This document shows, piece by piece, positions 33,975-43,057 of a stretch of DNA of 64,000 nucleotides. This DNA comes from UTCHB3 sp964371075 (GTDB taxonomy: Bacteria; Bacteroidota; Ignavibacteria; Ignavibacteriales; Ignavibacteriaceae), in the NCBI GenBank assembly GCA_964371075.1, contig CAYJKN010000001.1:434001-498000 (forward strand), given 5' to 3'. The notes below the pieces were generated by a model, which worked only from the letters and a program-made list of their open reading frames with translations, made no database searches and had not been told where the DNA came from. The stretch's first letter is position 1. The number at the start of each line of letters is the position of its first letter. Both the position numbers and the translations under genes were made by a program.

Positions 33975-36926
33975 CTACTTCAGCATAACCATCTTTTTAA
34001 CCGAATAATGGCTTCCCGCTTTGATCGAATAGAAGTAAACTCCTGAATTAACAGGAGTGCCATTCATGTTTTTCCCATTCCATTGGACAAAATGAATTCC
34101 GGCTGGTCTTACCTCATTCACAAGCGTTGCCACTTCACTTCCAAGCAAATCATACACCTTTATTTGGACTTCACCCTGAATCGGGGTTCTGTATTCAATG
34201 ATGGTGTTTGGATTAAACGGATTTGGATAGTTTTGCATCAGTTGAAATTCTCCGGGAATTTGGGTGAAATCACCCTTGATCCCAACGGGAACATCAATTC
34301 CACCCGAAAAAGCCACTACTTTACCGTCTCTTGAACCTGCAAGAAACTCAAGAGTTCCATTCAGGTCAATATCTCCCATTGCCCAAATTGCTTCAGCGGC
34401 GTAAGAGTTTGTGCCTCCACCAAAAGCATAAGTAAAGAGTGTATCACTGTTTTTACCACCAAATACATATATTTTGTTATCAAGTGAAGCTACACCTATT
34501 TCCGGAAAACCATCTGCATTTAAGTCACCAAGTAATCCCGTTCCAAGATTGTTTCCACTTGTCGGAATTGCAGTAATCATCATACCGGTCTTCCCACTAA
34601 GAACATAGATGTAAGGAGTTAATGCTTGAACAAGCACATCGGCTACTCCATCCTCATTCAGATCATTGATCACTATCAAGTCTTCAACAAATCCACCACC
34701 AACTTGACCCGACCACCAAAGTGACCCGTTTGAAATATCCACGGCATAAACCTTGCCCTGAATATCCCCGGCTACAACATACCGTTTTCCACCTGTGGTG
34801 TCATAAAGTAAATCAATTGCCCAACATGAAGCATCTGTTGCATAAGTCCACTGGAACTGAGCAAGATCATTGAATGCATAAATCTCGGCCGCTGTTGCAT
34901 TGGAGAACCTGGTGGTTGAAGCCCCTCCACCGGGGTAAGAGATAACCGCATCTTTCATCTTTTTTGCCTGCGAATCATCAATTCTCCAAATCTGAGCACC
35001 TGTTCTGCCGTCAAGCAGATAAATTGAAAAACGACCACTTCCGTTAAATTCATTTCCGCTTGCAGAGGCTAAAATATCAACTATTCCGTCGTTATTCCAG
35101 TCTTTTTTACCATCAATTCCATTTACATCACCCTGGTCATAGTTGATTGGATCGCCAAATTCCCAAATCATCTCACCTGTGGCACCATCAATCATATAAA
35201 CAGTTTCACCACCACCAGCGGTACCGATGCAAACTTCGCCGATTCCGTCACCGTTGATATCAGCAATTGGTTGAAGCGCGCCAACTCGTGATACAGTACC
35301 GGTGTTGTTATTGTTGGGAGCTGATGAAAATTTCCACAAAATATCGGCATCCACAGAAGAATTTCCATTATATGCGATAGTCCAATAGTTATCAGTTGCA
35401 ACAATCATATCGGCGATGCCATCTCCATTTAGATCACCTGCTTTTTTAATATACTTGGCAGAGAGATCATTAAAGCTTGTGGCGGGGTTATCAGGGATTA
35501 TCCCTTCCCACATCTTTGCACCCAGAACAGAATCCATAGGGATTACATTTGCTGCAAGTGGAATTTTATAATGAGTTGAATTGGAGGCATTGGAGTAAAC
35601 ACGGAGTGTATCCTGAAGCAATCCATAAGTTAACGGATTTGTCCATACTCTGAATGTAACAATTCCAACCGAATCGATTGTAAAATCATCGTTGGGTTTA
35701 ACGAGATAAAATGTTTCAGTATCAAATCTGATCGAATCAACATTTAAATCAGCCGAACCAAGATTTTCAAAACTGATTTCTCTGTATCCTGTACTTCTGA
35801 TTCTCTTATTTCCATAATTAATGGCTGATACTGAAGAGGAGATTACCGGACCAACAAATATTCCTCTACCATTCAGTTTTACCTTGGAGTAGGCAAAATT
35901 GATATCGTTGTGGTAGATAAATACACTGTCTTTATAATATACAGGGTCAGTTGGTGTAAAAGTAATCGGTATCTGCCCCATCTGGTTTGGCTGAACAATC
36001 ACAGGAAATGTGGCACTTGTTGAAAACGCACCCGATGAAAATCGCATTGAATCTATCTGAAGTGGTGCCGTTCCAACATTATTCATGAACATTTGTGATG
36101 TTCCATTTGATCCAATTTGCACATTGCCATAGTCGATCTGAGTTGTAACCAGTTGGATTTGTGGAGTTCCACTCCCTCCAAGGTCAAACTTATAAAGTGC
36201 TCTCTGGGTGCTGCTGCCGATTACCCGGGCAATCAGCCAAAGATATTTTCCATCCCAGGCTAATCCTCTCGGAGAAATGCTGGTTCCCGTGCCGGTTGGA
36301 ACAGGGAATGAAAAAAGTGTATCTTCTGTAGCGACATTCACAGCATAAATTCTTTCGGCATCACCTTCAAAATTTTCCATTACATAAAAAAGGGTATCCC
36401 CTTTCATCATAACACCTTGAGGTTGGATACCAAAAGTAGGAAGTGTGTCCACAATTTGTTTTGTTGCGATGTCTAATTTATAAACCCCGGCAGAAGCGTT
36501 GGGGTAATAAACAGTAAACCACAAACCACCATTATCGTACGCAGTGCCGCCCATATAATAAGTTGTCATCGAAATTGAATCAACCACGACTCCCTGAGTG
36601 GTAACTTTTCTGAAATTGTGTCTTGAAGTTAATCGTTCATTATACCAAAAATGAGTCCCATCCCACGCAAGTCCTTGTGATTCTCTTATGGTGGGGTAAT
36701 CTATCTGGATACTGTCAACCACGTTTCCGAGTGTATCCATACCGATGAGTTTTCCTTTGTTTCCGGTGGAAGAACTTCCGGAGGAAATCCACAGCTTGCC
36801 GTTGGCATAAACGAGTCCATATGCACTGTTATAATAGGCGACAGCCGGTAGGGGTATTGTTTTGACAAGAGATTGAGCGTCGATGCTCAAAATAAGAACA
36901 GTAAATAGTAAAAGAAATCTTTTCAC
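33975..36926 (-). CDS. Large type IX-secreted multidomain propeller protein
   Basis: A 983-residue secreted protein. After the signal peptide (KRFLLLFTVLILSIDAQS) come a first beta-propeller (about 20-255), two Ig-like or ASH-type domains (about 260-465, with TTQIDYGNVQIGSNGT and INYGNKRIRS elements), a second propeller with FG-GAP/PQQ-like calcium loops such as DLNGDGIAD and DINGDGIGE (about 475-885), and a C-terminal type A sorting domain with LMQNYPNPFNPNTIIEY and NSGVYFYSIKAG. The start is a GTG at 36926 with AGAGG five bases before it, preceding a good signal peptide, rather than an upstream in-frame ATG. It is 26 bases after the B12-binding gene and could be read through from it. Confidence 0.85.
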   Translation of the reverse strand: MKRFLLLFTVLILSIDAQSLVKTIPLPAVAYYNSAYGLVYANGKLWISSGSSSTGNKGKLIGMDTLGNVVDSIQIDYPTIRESQGLAWDGTHFWYNERLTSRHNFRKVTTQGVVVDSISMTTYYMGGTAYDNGGLWFTVYYPNASAGVYKLDIATKQIVDTLPTFGIQPQGVMMKGDTLFYVMENFEGDAERIYAVNVATEDTLFSFPVPTGTGTSISPRGLAWDGKYLWLIARVIGSSTQRALYKFDLGGSGTPQIQLVTTQIDYGNVQIGSNGTSQMFMNNVGTAPLQIDSMRFSSGAFSTSATFPVIVQPNQMGQIPITFTPTDPVYYKDSVFIYHNDINFAYSKVKLNGRGIFVGPVISSSVSAINYGNKRIRSTGYREISFENLGSADLNVDSIRFDTETFYLVKPNDDFTIDSVGIVTFRVWTNPLTYGLLQDTLRVYSNASNSTHYKIPLAANVIPMDSVLGAKMWEGIIPDNPATSFNDLSAKYIKKAGDLNGDGIADMIVATDNYWTIAYNGNSSVDADILWKFSSAPNNNNTGTVSRVGALQPIADINGDGIGEVCIGTAGGGETVYMIDGATGEMIWEFGDPINYDQGDVNGIDGKKDWNNDGIVDILASASGNEFNGSGRFSIYLLDGRTGAQIWRIDDSQAKKMKDAVISYPGGGASTTRFSNATAAEIYAFNDLAQFQWTYATDASCWAIDLLYDTTGGKRYVVAGDIQGKVYAVDISNGSLWWSGQVGGGFVEDLIVINDLNEDGVADVLVQALTPYIYVLSGKTGMMITAIPTSGNNLGTGLLGDLNADGFPEIGVASLDNKIYVFGGKNSDTLFTYAFGGGTNSYAAEAIWAMGDIDLNGTLEFLAGSRDGKVVAFSGGIDVPVGIKGDFTQIPGEFQLMQNYPNPFNPNTIIEYRTPIQGEVQIKVYDLLGSEVATLVNEVRPAGIHFVQWNGKNMNGTPVNSGVYFYSIKAGSHYSVKKMVMLK

Positions 36927-36952
36927 TATAACCTCTCTTTTTAGATGGGGAG

Positions 36953-37360
36953 TTAGTTGCGGGGATTTTCCTCGCACCATTTTTTTATGTACAAAGCTAT
37001 TTCGGGGGTGGGAGTACCCGGAGTGAATAGTTCACCCGTTCCAAGCAATTTTAATTTTCCTTTGTCACCTTCAGGAATTATCCCTCCACCGGTTAACAAA
37101 ACATCATCAATCCCCTTTTCTTTCATCAGACCAAGAACCCTGGGGAACAAGGTCATGTGTGCTCCGGAAAGAATACTTAACCCGATTACATCAACATCTT
37201 CCTGAACAGCTGCTTCAACTATTGTTTCGGGCGTCTGCCTTAAACCTGTGTAGATCACTTCCATTCCGGCATCACGAAGAGCTGCGGCAATTACTTTAGC
37301 GCCTCTATCGTGACCGTCAAGTCCGGCTTTTGCTACTAAAACTCTTATCTTCTTTTCCAT
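36953..37360 (-). CDS. Methylmalonyl-CoA mutase cobalamin-binding subunit
   Basis: A 135-residue stand-alone B12-binding domain like the C-terminal part of methylmalonyl-CoA mutase large subunits. The coenzyme base-off motif D-x-H-x-x-G is DGHDRG (D15, H17, G20); other family parts are GLRQTPETIVEAA, VIGLSILSGAHM and LTGGGIIPE. It should pair with a separate catalytic mutase subunit to turn methylmalonyl-CoA into succinyl-CoA; that subunit is not in the window. It complements the propionyl-CoA carboxylase beta gene at 12907. It follows the HIT gene by 17 bases. Confidence 0.9.
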   Translation of the reverse strand: MEKKIRVLVAKAGLDGHDRGAKVIAAALRDAGMEVIYTGLRQTPETIVEAAVQEDVDVIGLSILSGAHMTLFPRVLGLMKEKGIDDVLLTGGGIIPEGDKGKLKLLGTGELFTPGTPTPEIALYIKKWCEENPRN

Positions 37361-37377
37361 TTATCCGATTCTCTCCG

Positions 37378-37791
37378 TTAAAATAGTTGTTTTTTGATCT
37401 TCTCAGCATACGAATGCATTGTAATCGAATGATCGTATTTTTTAAAATTCAGCCTCTTAAAAACTTCATCCTCATGATATCGCGGAATAATGTGATAGTG
37501 GAGATGGAAAACAGACTGAGATGCAGCTATCCCGGTGTTGCAAATAATGTTAAATCCATGCGCTTCGGTAGCTCTCTCAACAGCAAGTGCAATTTTTTGA
37601 AGCTGTGCAAAATAGTCTCCCATAAGTTCTACCGGCATCTCCCTGAAGTCGGTGTAATGACCAACCGGCACCACAAGTGTATGTCCATAACTCAATGGTC
37701 TGATGTCCAGAAACGAGACAATTTTATCATCTCTGAATATCATCCCCTCGTGTTCATCTTTTTTAATGATACTGCAAAATATACAATCCAT
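37378..37791 (-). CDS. HIT family nucleotide-binding protein
   Basis: A 137-residue histidine-triad protein. The triad is H96-L-H98-Y-H100 in VFHLHYHIIPR, with the catalytic His on the alpha-phosphate side, and DCIFCSIIK at the N-terminus supplies the cysteines of the zinc site seen in many bacterial HIT proteins. It hydrolyses or transfers nucleoside monophosphate conjugates (adenosine phosphoramidate type). Length is normal. It is between kdsB and the B12-binding subunit with short gaps, all on one strand, and has no evident functional link to them. Confidence 0.92.
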   Translation of the reverse strand: MDCIFCSIIKKDEHEGMIFRDDKIVSFLDIRPLSYGHTLVVPVGHYTDFREMPVELMGDYFAQLQKIALAVERATEAHGFNIICNTGIAASQSVFHLHYHIIPRYHEDEVFKRLNFKKYDHSITMHSYAEKIKKQLF

Positions 37792-37822
37792 TTTAGAATA
37801 CCAAATTCAGTTAATAATTCCT

Positions 37823-38575
37823 CTACGAAAATGAAAGTGCATAGGTTCTTGCCCGATAAAGATCTTCGGGTGTATCTACAGATATGCTCTCAAAGTCTGT
37901 TTCCACGACTCTGATTTTGTAACCATTTTCAAGAATTCTAAGTTGTTCAAGTTTTTCTGCCTTCTCAAGTGACGACTGCGGCAGTTTTGTGTAATATAAT
38001 AAAAAATCTTTTCTGTAAACGTATAACCCTATATGTTTAAAGAACTTACCTGCTGATATCTCGGATTCGATTGAAATCAAATCCCTGGCATACGGAATCG
38101 GTGACCTCGAAAAATAGATGGCGTTACTGAAATTATCAAACACCACTTTTACTGTTGAAGGGTTATAAAGCTCATCCTGGTTCGAAATCTTTTTAACCAG
38201 AGTGGAGACCTGCAATTTAGGATCGACAAGAAGAGGCATAATTGCATCATCAATCAGAGCACCCGACACAAAAGGTTCATCTCCTTGAACATTTACGATA
38301 ATATCGGCAAGAGGAAGTTGTCTCGCAACATAGGCAATCCTGTCAGATCCTGTCTGGATGTCAAGAGGAGTCATTACTACCTCACCACCGAATCTTTTCA
38401 CCTCATCAAACACCCTTTGATCATCGGTTGCAACAATTATCTGCTCGATAAGTCGCGATTTTTTTACACTCCTGTATACCCATTCAATCATCGGTTTATC
38501 GAGAATGGTAGCGAGAGGTTTTCCGGGAAGTCTGGTTGAAGCATATCTGGCCGGTATAATACCAACAATTTTCAT
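37823..38575 (-). CDS. kdsB: 3-deoxy-manno-octulosonate cytidylyltransferase
   Basis: A 250-residue cytoplasmic enzyme that activates KDO with CTP to CMP-KDO for lipid A core synthesis. Family motifs: IPARYASTRLPGKPL (7-21), the metal/CTP region VNVQGDEPFV and FSRSPIPYAR, HIGLYVYRKDFLL and VETDFESISVDTPEDL near the C-terminus. Length is typical. Its presence supports a Gram-negative outer membrane with KDO-containing lipopolysaccharide. Confidence 0.95.
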   Translation of the reverse strand: MKIVGIIPARYASTRLPGKPLATILDKPMIEWVYRSVKKSRLIEQIIVATDDQRVFDEVKRFGGEVVMTPLDIQTGSDRIAYVARQLPLADIIVNVQGDEPFVSGALIDDAIMPLLVDPKLQVSTLVKKISNQDELYNPSTVKVVFDNFSNAIYFSRSPIPYARDLISIESEISAGKFFKHIGLYVYRKDFLLYYTKLPQSSLEKAEKLEQLRILENGYKIRVVETDFESISVDTPEDLYRARTYALSFS

Positions 38576-38624
38576 CGGGTGAATCTCATTCCGGATCTAT
38601 TCTTTCTAAAATTATCAATTGTCA

Positions 38625-38912
38625 TCAAATCACTTTTGGAACTTTAAAAAATCCATCTTCATGGTTGGGGGCATTTAAAAAAGCCTCATCGTGAGAGATC
38701 GATTTTTGTGTAATATCCTCGCGAAGTGTTGCTTTGCTCCCCTCAATGGGATGATATAATGGTTCAATGTCCGAGAGGTCAAGGTCATTTAACTGATCAA
38801 CATATTCGATAATCTTGTTAAATTCCTTTGTAAATTGTATCAGTTCATCTTCTTCAAATTCGAGCATGGAAAGTTTAGCTACATACCGGACATCATCTAC
38901 TGAGATACTCAC
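38625..38912 (-). CDS. gatC: Aspartyl/glutamyl-tRNA amidotransferase subunit C
   Basis: A 95-residue protein with the GatC pattern: VDDVRYVAKLSMLEFEEDEL at the N-terminus, FNKIIEYVDQLNDLDLSDIEPLYHP in the middle and FFKVPKVI at the end. As part of GatCAB it stabilises the amidase that converts Glu-tRNA(Gln) and Asp-tRNA(Asn) to the amides. The start overlaps plsC by 20 bases. gatA and gatB are not in the window. Confidence 0.92.
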   Translation of the reverse strand: MSISVDDVRYVAKLSMLEFEEDELIQFTKEFNKIIEYVDQLNDLDLSDIEPLYHPIEGSKATLREDITQKSISHDEAFLNAPNHEDGFFKVPKVI

Positions 38913-39624
38913 GCTCCATCCTTTCCTTGTTTTCTATTATTTTGTTTCTGACTGTCGCCATTAACTCAAGCTCCTCTTTTTTTCCGATATTTCCTTCGGG
39001 AGGATAAATTGGTTTATCATAATGAACATATACAGTGCCGGGTACAATTTTGAATTTTCCCCCTGCATTTGCCCGTTCTCTGGATCCAACAAGAGTAACG
39101 GGAACAATCGGGTGTTTCACTTTCACTGCAAGATAAAATGCCCCGCGTTTAAATTCGTGCACTTCACCATCTTTACTTCTTGTTCCCTCTGCAAATAGCA
39201 GAACCGAATATTTTCTTTCGTTCAGCAGTCTGTCAGCTTCTTCAATACTTTGCATTCCACTTTTTGGGTTTTTTCTGTCCACGGAAATATAAGGACCCAA
39301 CATTAGTTGCCAACCAAAAAAGGGAATTTTTCCCAATTCTTTTTTGAATATCATTACCATTCTGTTTGGTACAGAAAGCTGCATCACAGGTATATCAAAC
39401 AGGCTTGAATGGTTTGGAACATATACATAAGCTTTTGAAACATCAACATTTTCTTTCCCTGTCTCAACTATTTTTACGCCACTAATTTTGAGAATACCCC
39501 ACGGGAAAACACGAGAGAGCCAAAAATAGATGTTATGTTTCCTGTCAAATGGCAAGGTGACGATACCAATTGTAGAAACAACAGTTATATAAATTACTAA
39601 TGCAATTATGCGAATTATTGTCAA
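38893..39624 (-). CDS. plsC: 1-acyl-sn-glycerol-3-phosphate acyltransferase
   Basis: A 243-residue membrane-associated enzyme that acylates lysophosphatidate to phosphatidate. An N-terminal membrane helix (about 4-25) is followed by the catalytic NHSSLFD (H72 and D77, HX4D), the substrate block FAEGTRSKDGE (about 143-153) and VPVTLVGS. Length is normal. It lies 87 bases downstream of batE and overlaps gatC. Confidence 0.93.
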   Translation of the reverse strand: MTIIRIIALVIYITVVSTIGIVTLPFDRKHNIYFWLSRVFPWGILKISGVKIVETGKENVDVSKAYVYVPNHSSLFDIPVMQLSVPNRMVMIFKKELGKIPFFGWQLMLGPYISVDRKNPKSGMQSIEEADRLLNERKYSVLLFAEGTRSKDGEVHEFKRGAFYLAVKVKHPIVPVTLVGSRERANAGGKFKIVPGTVYVHYDKPIYPPEGNIGKKEELELMATVRNKIIENKERMEREYLSR

Positions 39625-39711
39625 CAGCAGCTCATCTATTCAAATTATTTAAAAGAAAAAATACAGTTTTAATCACTTTAATTTAACACTTCACACTCAG
39701 TGGACAAAGTA

Positions 39712-40485
39712 TCATATTTCCAAAACTCCTTTTTTGATTACCCACCCCTCTTTGCCATTGGTTAATCTGACTCTGTACCACCCGGAAAGATCGTTCAAAA
39801 TCCTTAATTTATTCCCTTCATAGATTTGTGCTTCCTTTTTGCCTGAAACTTCGGGAACTTCAAAAAGAGTTATATTTTCATCTAAAACCACAACTTCACG
39901 GAGATTTACCTCTCTGTCATAGCTGATGATAAATGCCGGAACTGACAAAACGAGGAGAATAACCAAAACCGGGATAAAAATAAGAGAATTCCTTTTTGAT
40001 GCAAAATCCAGTTTTAGCATATATCCCGATAAAAACACCAAACCACAAATAAAAAGTATAAAAATGATAAAAAGCCAACTCCAACTTCCTGTGAAACTTG
40101 AGATATCATCAAAAAATTTAAAGATAAAAAACTGTGGAATTATCGCAATTTTTTCCTTGATCTTCAAATTTTCATTAACAAGCAGAAGTTGTGCTCTATT
40201 ATTGGAGGGATCATATCTTAACGCTCGTTCCAGATTTAGAATACTCTTTCCGGTCTCCCCCATTTTTGAATATGAATATGCAAGATTAAAATAGAGTTCG
40301 CTGCTCCTGTGACCTGCTTTTAATAGTGAATCATAAATGATCATCGCTTGTGAATATTTTGCCGATTTAAAAAGTTGATTGGCTTCCTCAAATCGTTTTT
40401 CGGGTGTGGAGGCTTGTAAAAGGTGAAAACTCAACAAAAGAGAGGCTAAAAAACCAAACAAAATGACTTTTGAAGTTTTTATCAT
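39712..40485 (-). CDS. batE: BatE: TPR and SH3b protein of the aerotolerance operon
   Basis: A 257-residue membrane protein: signal/anchor (about 8-25), two to three TPR motifs (about 30-110, AKYSQAMIIYDSLLKAG and GKSILNLERALRYDP), two membrane helices (about 135-155 and 170-190) and a C-terminal bacterial SH3-type domain with GWYRVRLTNGKEGWV. This is the BatE layout known from Bacteroides and spirochetes. It is the last gene of moxR-batE and overlaps batD by four bases. Confidence 0.85.
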   Translation of the reverse strand: MIKTSKVILFGFLASLLLSFHLLQASTPEKRFEEANQLFKSAKYSQAMIIYDSLLKAGHRSSELYFNLAYSYSKMGETGKSILNLERALRYDPSNNRAQLLLVNENLKIKEKIAIIPQFFIFKFFDDISSFTGSWSWLFIIFILFICGLVFLSGYMLKLDFASKRNSLIFIPVLVILLVLSVPAFIISYDREVNLREVVVLDENITLFEVPEVSGKKEAQIYEGNKLRILNDLSGWYRVRLTNGKEGWVIKKGVLEI

Positions 40486-42263
40486 CCATTAACCCCTTCA
40501 AATCGTTGGATTATAACTGATGTCCTGTCATAAAACTCATCCATTCTCTCCCGTTTCCCATCCACAGGGGCAAAACGCATAAGTTCACAATCGTCAAGCA
40601 GGTTTCTGACATCTTGAGCAAGATGCGTACTTATCCCTGATTGAATCAGTTTGTCGAAAACAAAACCTGAGGTAAATTCACTTTTTTGTAAAGAATATTT
40701 AGTTTCAAGATATCCCTCCAATGCAGTTGCAGTCTCGGTATAAAAGAGGTCATGGTTTGCAGTTTTCCTCATTTTATCGGCAATTGCAAGTTTCTCCGAT
40801 GCAATCTTCCTTGCCGCATTTCGTTTACGCAACTCAGGATCAGAGAGCCTGACAGCTTCCTTCTTTTTATAAAAAACAAAAAATCCTGAAGCTAAAGCCG
40901 GTAAAACAAAAAGTGTGATCACAAACCAAAGGGCGGGATAGGTGGGAGCTGATTCGTTTAAATCAATATCCCCCGTAAAGATATCAATATTTTCAGTTTC
41001 ATTTCCGGTTGCTCCCTCATTGTATGAAACATCAGAGATGGTTATTGGAATCTCTTCAGTTTTTATTGTTTTAAGCTCTTTTGAAGCCAAATCAAAATAG
41101 ACAAAATTAATAGACGGAAGTACATATTTCCCCCCATCTCTGGGTATCAACACATATTCAATCGACTTGGAACCCGAGATAACCCCCGTTCTCACAATCT
41201 TTTTGTTGATGTTGGGATCAAGAACTTCAAAACTTTTATCAAACTCGATCTTGCCTGCATCCACCAATTCAATGTTACCACTGCCCGAGATTAATATCTC
41301 AAATCGTATTGGCTCATTTCTTTTATAAACTTTTTTGCGGGTACTGGTTTTGACATTAAAATTCCCCACCCCGCCTGAAAAATTGACATTAGTTAAATCA
41401 ACCGGGAGAGAGGATATTTCAACTTTTGCGGGTGTTGAGGTTATTTTGTAATCAATTTTTCGGGATCCGTTGAAAAAAGGATCGTTAAAAAAGTCATCCG
41501 TTTGATTCTTGTTTCGAAGTGTTGAAACCTGAACCGGAAGAGTTAATATGATTGGCGAAATCTCAAGTGAGCCGGTTTTGGTGGCAAAAAGTGCCGCCGT
41601 TTTTATTACGCCAGCATAATAATTTCGTCCATTGTAAGTCTCCATATCGAGCATAACCTGCCCCGGCATATCAATTTCCTCAGCCCAAAATCCTTCAAAA
41701 GTTGGAAGTTTTACGTAGTTGGGGTTATCCGGTTGAAGTGCAGGGTTAAAGTACAATTTATATGTAACAGTAATCTGTTCTCCCACAAGAGCAGACTCTT
41801 TGTCAACTATTGTTCTGATGAATATCTCGTTTTGCAGATCCTGCTGAATGTCAGAGCCGGCTTGGGGATTTTTCCCTCCAACTCCTTTTTTAACAATCAC
41901 TTTTACTGAATTGGTACGAAAAGTTTTTCCTTCAATTTTAATGATCGCACCCGGTATCTCAAAAGTCCCCTCCTTTTTTGCGGAAAGAACATACGAATAA
42001 CTCCCCGTAACATGTAAATCCATATTGATCAGTGAAGTGCTGCGCGATTCATTTGGACCCGAAAAAACATAAAAATTCCCAAGATTTGGAGCGGTAAACC
42101 GTACTTCTCCTGTTGTTTTCATCTCAAAGCTGAATGAAAGTTCAAATTCCTGCCCCAACTCCACCTGAGTGTGACTGACAGTTGCTTTTACACTTTGTCC
42201 ATTAAGAGTTGGAATCAAAAGTAATACAAGAAAACAAAAAATGCCCTTGGACATCTTTACCAA
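40482..42263 (-). CDS. batD: BatD (oxygen-tolerance protein)
   Basis: A 593-residue protein: signal peptide (LLLIPTLNGQ), several Ig-like periplasmic domains starting VKATVSHTQVELGQEFELSF, a membrane helix (about 455-475, ALWFVITLFVLPALASGFFVF) and a cytoplasmic helical tail. The FFNDPFFNG segment and the modular periplasmic layout match BatD. Two starts are possible: TTG at 42263 with GGAGG eight bases before it, or ATG at 42254; the TTG is placed slightly better to the ribosome-binding site. It works with BatA/BatB von Willebrand proteins; the exact biochemical role is not known. Confidence 0.85.
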   Translation of the reverse strand: MVKMSKGIFCFLVLLLIPTLNGQSVKATVSHTQVELGQEFELSFSFEMKTTGEVRFTAPNLGNFYVFSGPNESRSTSLINMDLHVTGSYSYVLSAKKEGTFEIPGAIIKIEGKTFRTNSVKVIVKKGVGGKNPQAGSDIQQDLQNEIFIRTIVDKESALVGEQITVTYKLYFNPALQPDNPNYVKLPTFEGFWAEEIDMPGQVMLDMETYNGRNYYAGVIKTAALFATKTGSLEISPIILTLPVQVSTLRNKNQTDDFFNDPFFNGSRKIDYKITSTPAKVEISSLPVDLTNVNFSGGVGNFNVKTSTRKKVYKRNEPIRFEILISGSGNIELVDAGKIEFDKSFEVLDPNINKKIVRTGVISGSKSIEYVLIPRDGGKYVLPSINFVYFDLASKELKTIKTEEIPITISDVSYNEGATGNETENIDIFTGDIDLNESAPTYPALWFVITLFVLPALASGFFVFYKKKEAVRLSDPELRKRNAARKIASEKLAIADKMRKTANHDLFYTETATALEGYLETKYSLQKSEFTSGFVFDKLIQSGISTHLAQDVRNLLDDCELMRFAPVDGKRERMDEFYDRTSVIIQRFEGVNG

Positions 42264-43000
42264 TCTTTTTCCCTCCCAAAGCCCTTCAGCTGTTGGTTTT
42301 TCTTCTTTTTACGAAGATCTTTTTCTTTGTCTTTTAATGCGTTTAGAATTTTTTCCGCATCCTCTTTACTCAGATTCTGGTTCTGTTTTGGGTCACCTTG
42401 AGGTTGATTGTTTTGTTTATTATCCTTTTTGTCTTTATCCCGGTCTTTATTGTTGTTGTTCTGCTGATCTTTTTTATCATCTTTCTTTTCATCAGGTTTT
42501 GGAGGATCCTGTTTTTTATCCTGATCGTCCTTTTTATCCTTCTTCTTTTCCTCTTCCTTTTTCTTTTTCTCTTCGTTCTCTTTTTGTTTCAGTTTTTTAA
42601 GAGTATATGAGAGATTATATTTTGCATCGGCATCATTTGGATCAAGTTTTAACGCATTTTTGTACGCCTCAACAGCAGATTTATATTCTCCGGCTTTAAG
42701 TTGGGCATTTCCAATGTTATACCACGCCTTTGCCTGGAAACCGGGGTCTGAACTTTTACCAAGTGAGTTCTGAAAGGCATCAATCGACTCCTTGTAGTTC
42801 CCTTTTTTATAATAGCCTGCTCCGAGATTAAAATCAGGAATTGCGGCTTTGTTATCAAGTTCAGTGCCCTTTTTAAAGAGCCCTATGGCTTCATCAAATT
42901 TTCCACTTTCGTATTTATCAACACCCTCATTGTTTGTCCCTTTTAAACTTTGAGCAGTTAGTCCGATGGTAAAAATCAGTAAAAAAGTTAATAACTTCAT
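42257..43000 (-). CDS. batC: BatC: TPR protein of the aerotolerance operon
   Basis: A 247-residue protein: signal peptide (about 1-18, ending TAQS), three TPR units (about 20-125, DEAIGLFKKGTELDN, KESIDAFQNSLGKSSD, KSAVEAYKNALKLDPND) and a long Lys/Asp/Gln/Asn-rich low-complexity tail. It is the BatC member that interacts with other Bat proteins. Overlap of seven bases with batD; 57 bases behind batB. Confidence 0.82.
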   Translation of the reverse strand: MKLLTFLLIFTIGLTAQSLKGTNNEGVDKYESGKFDEAIGLFKKGTELDNKAAIPDFNLGAGYYKKGNYKESIDAFQNSLGKSSDPGFQAKAWYNIGNAQLKAGEYKSAVEAYKNALKLDPNDADAKYNLSYTLKKLKQKENEEKKKKEEEKKKDKKDDQDKKQDPPKPDEKKDDKKDQQNNNNKDRDKDKKDNKQNNQPQGDPKQNQNLSKEDAEKILNALKDKEKDLRKKKKNQQLKGFGREKDW

Positions 43001-43057
43001 CCATTTCTCCGGGCTTTAGTTATACGCAAGTATAAATCACATTTTAAATTGTTTTCA

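Noticed and set aside
42241..42610. Plus-strand frames opposite batC
   Set aside because: Arise from the Lys/Asp-rich tail of BatC read in reverse; hydrophobic composition is an artefact.
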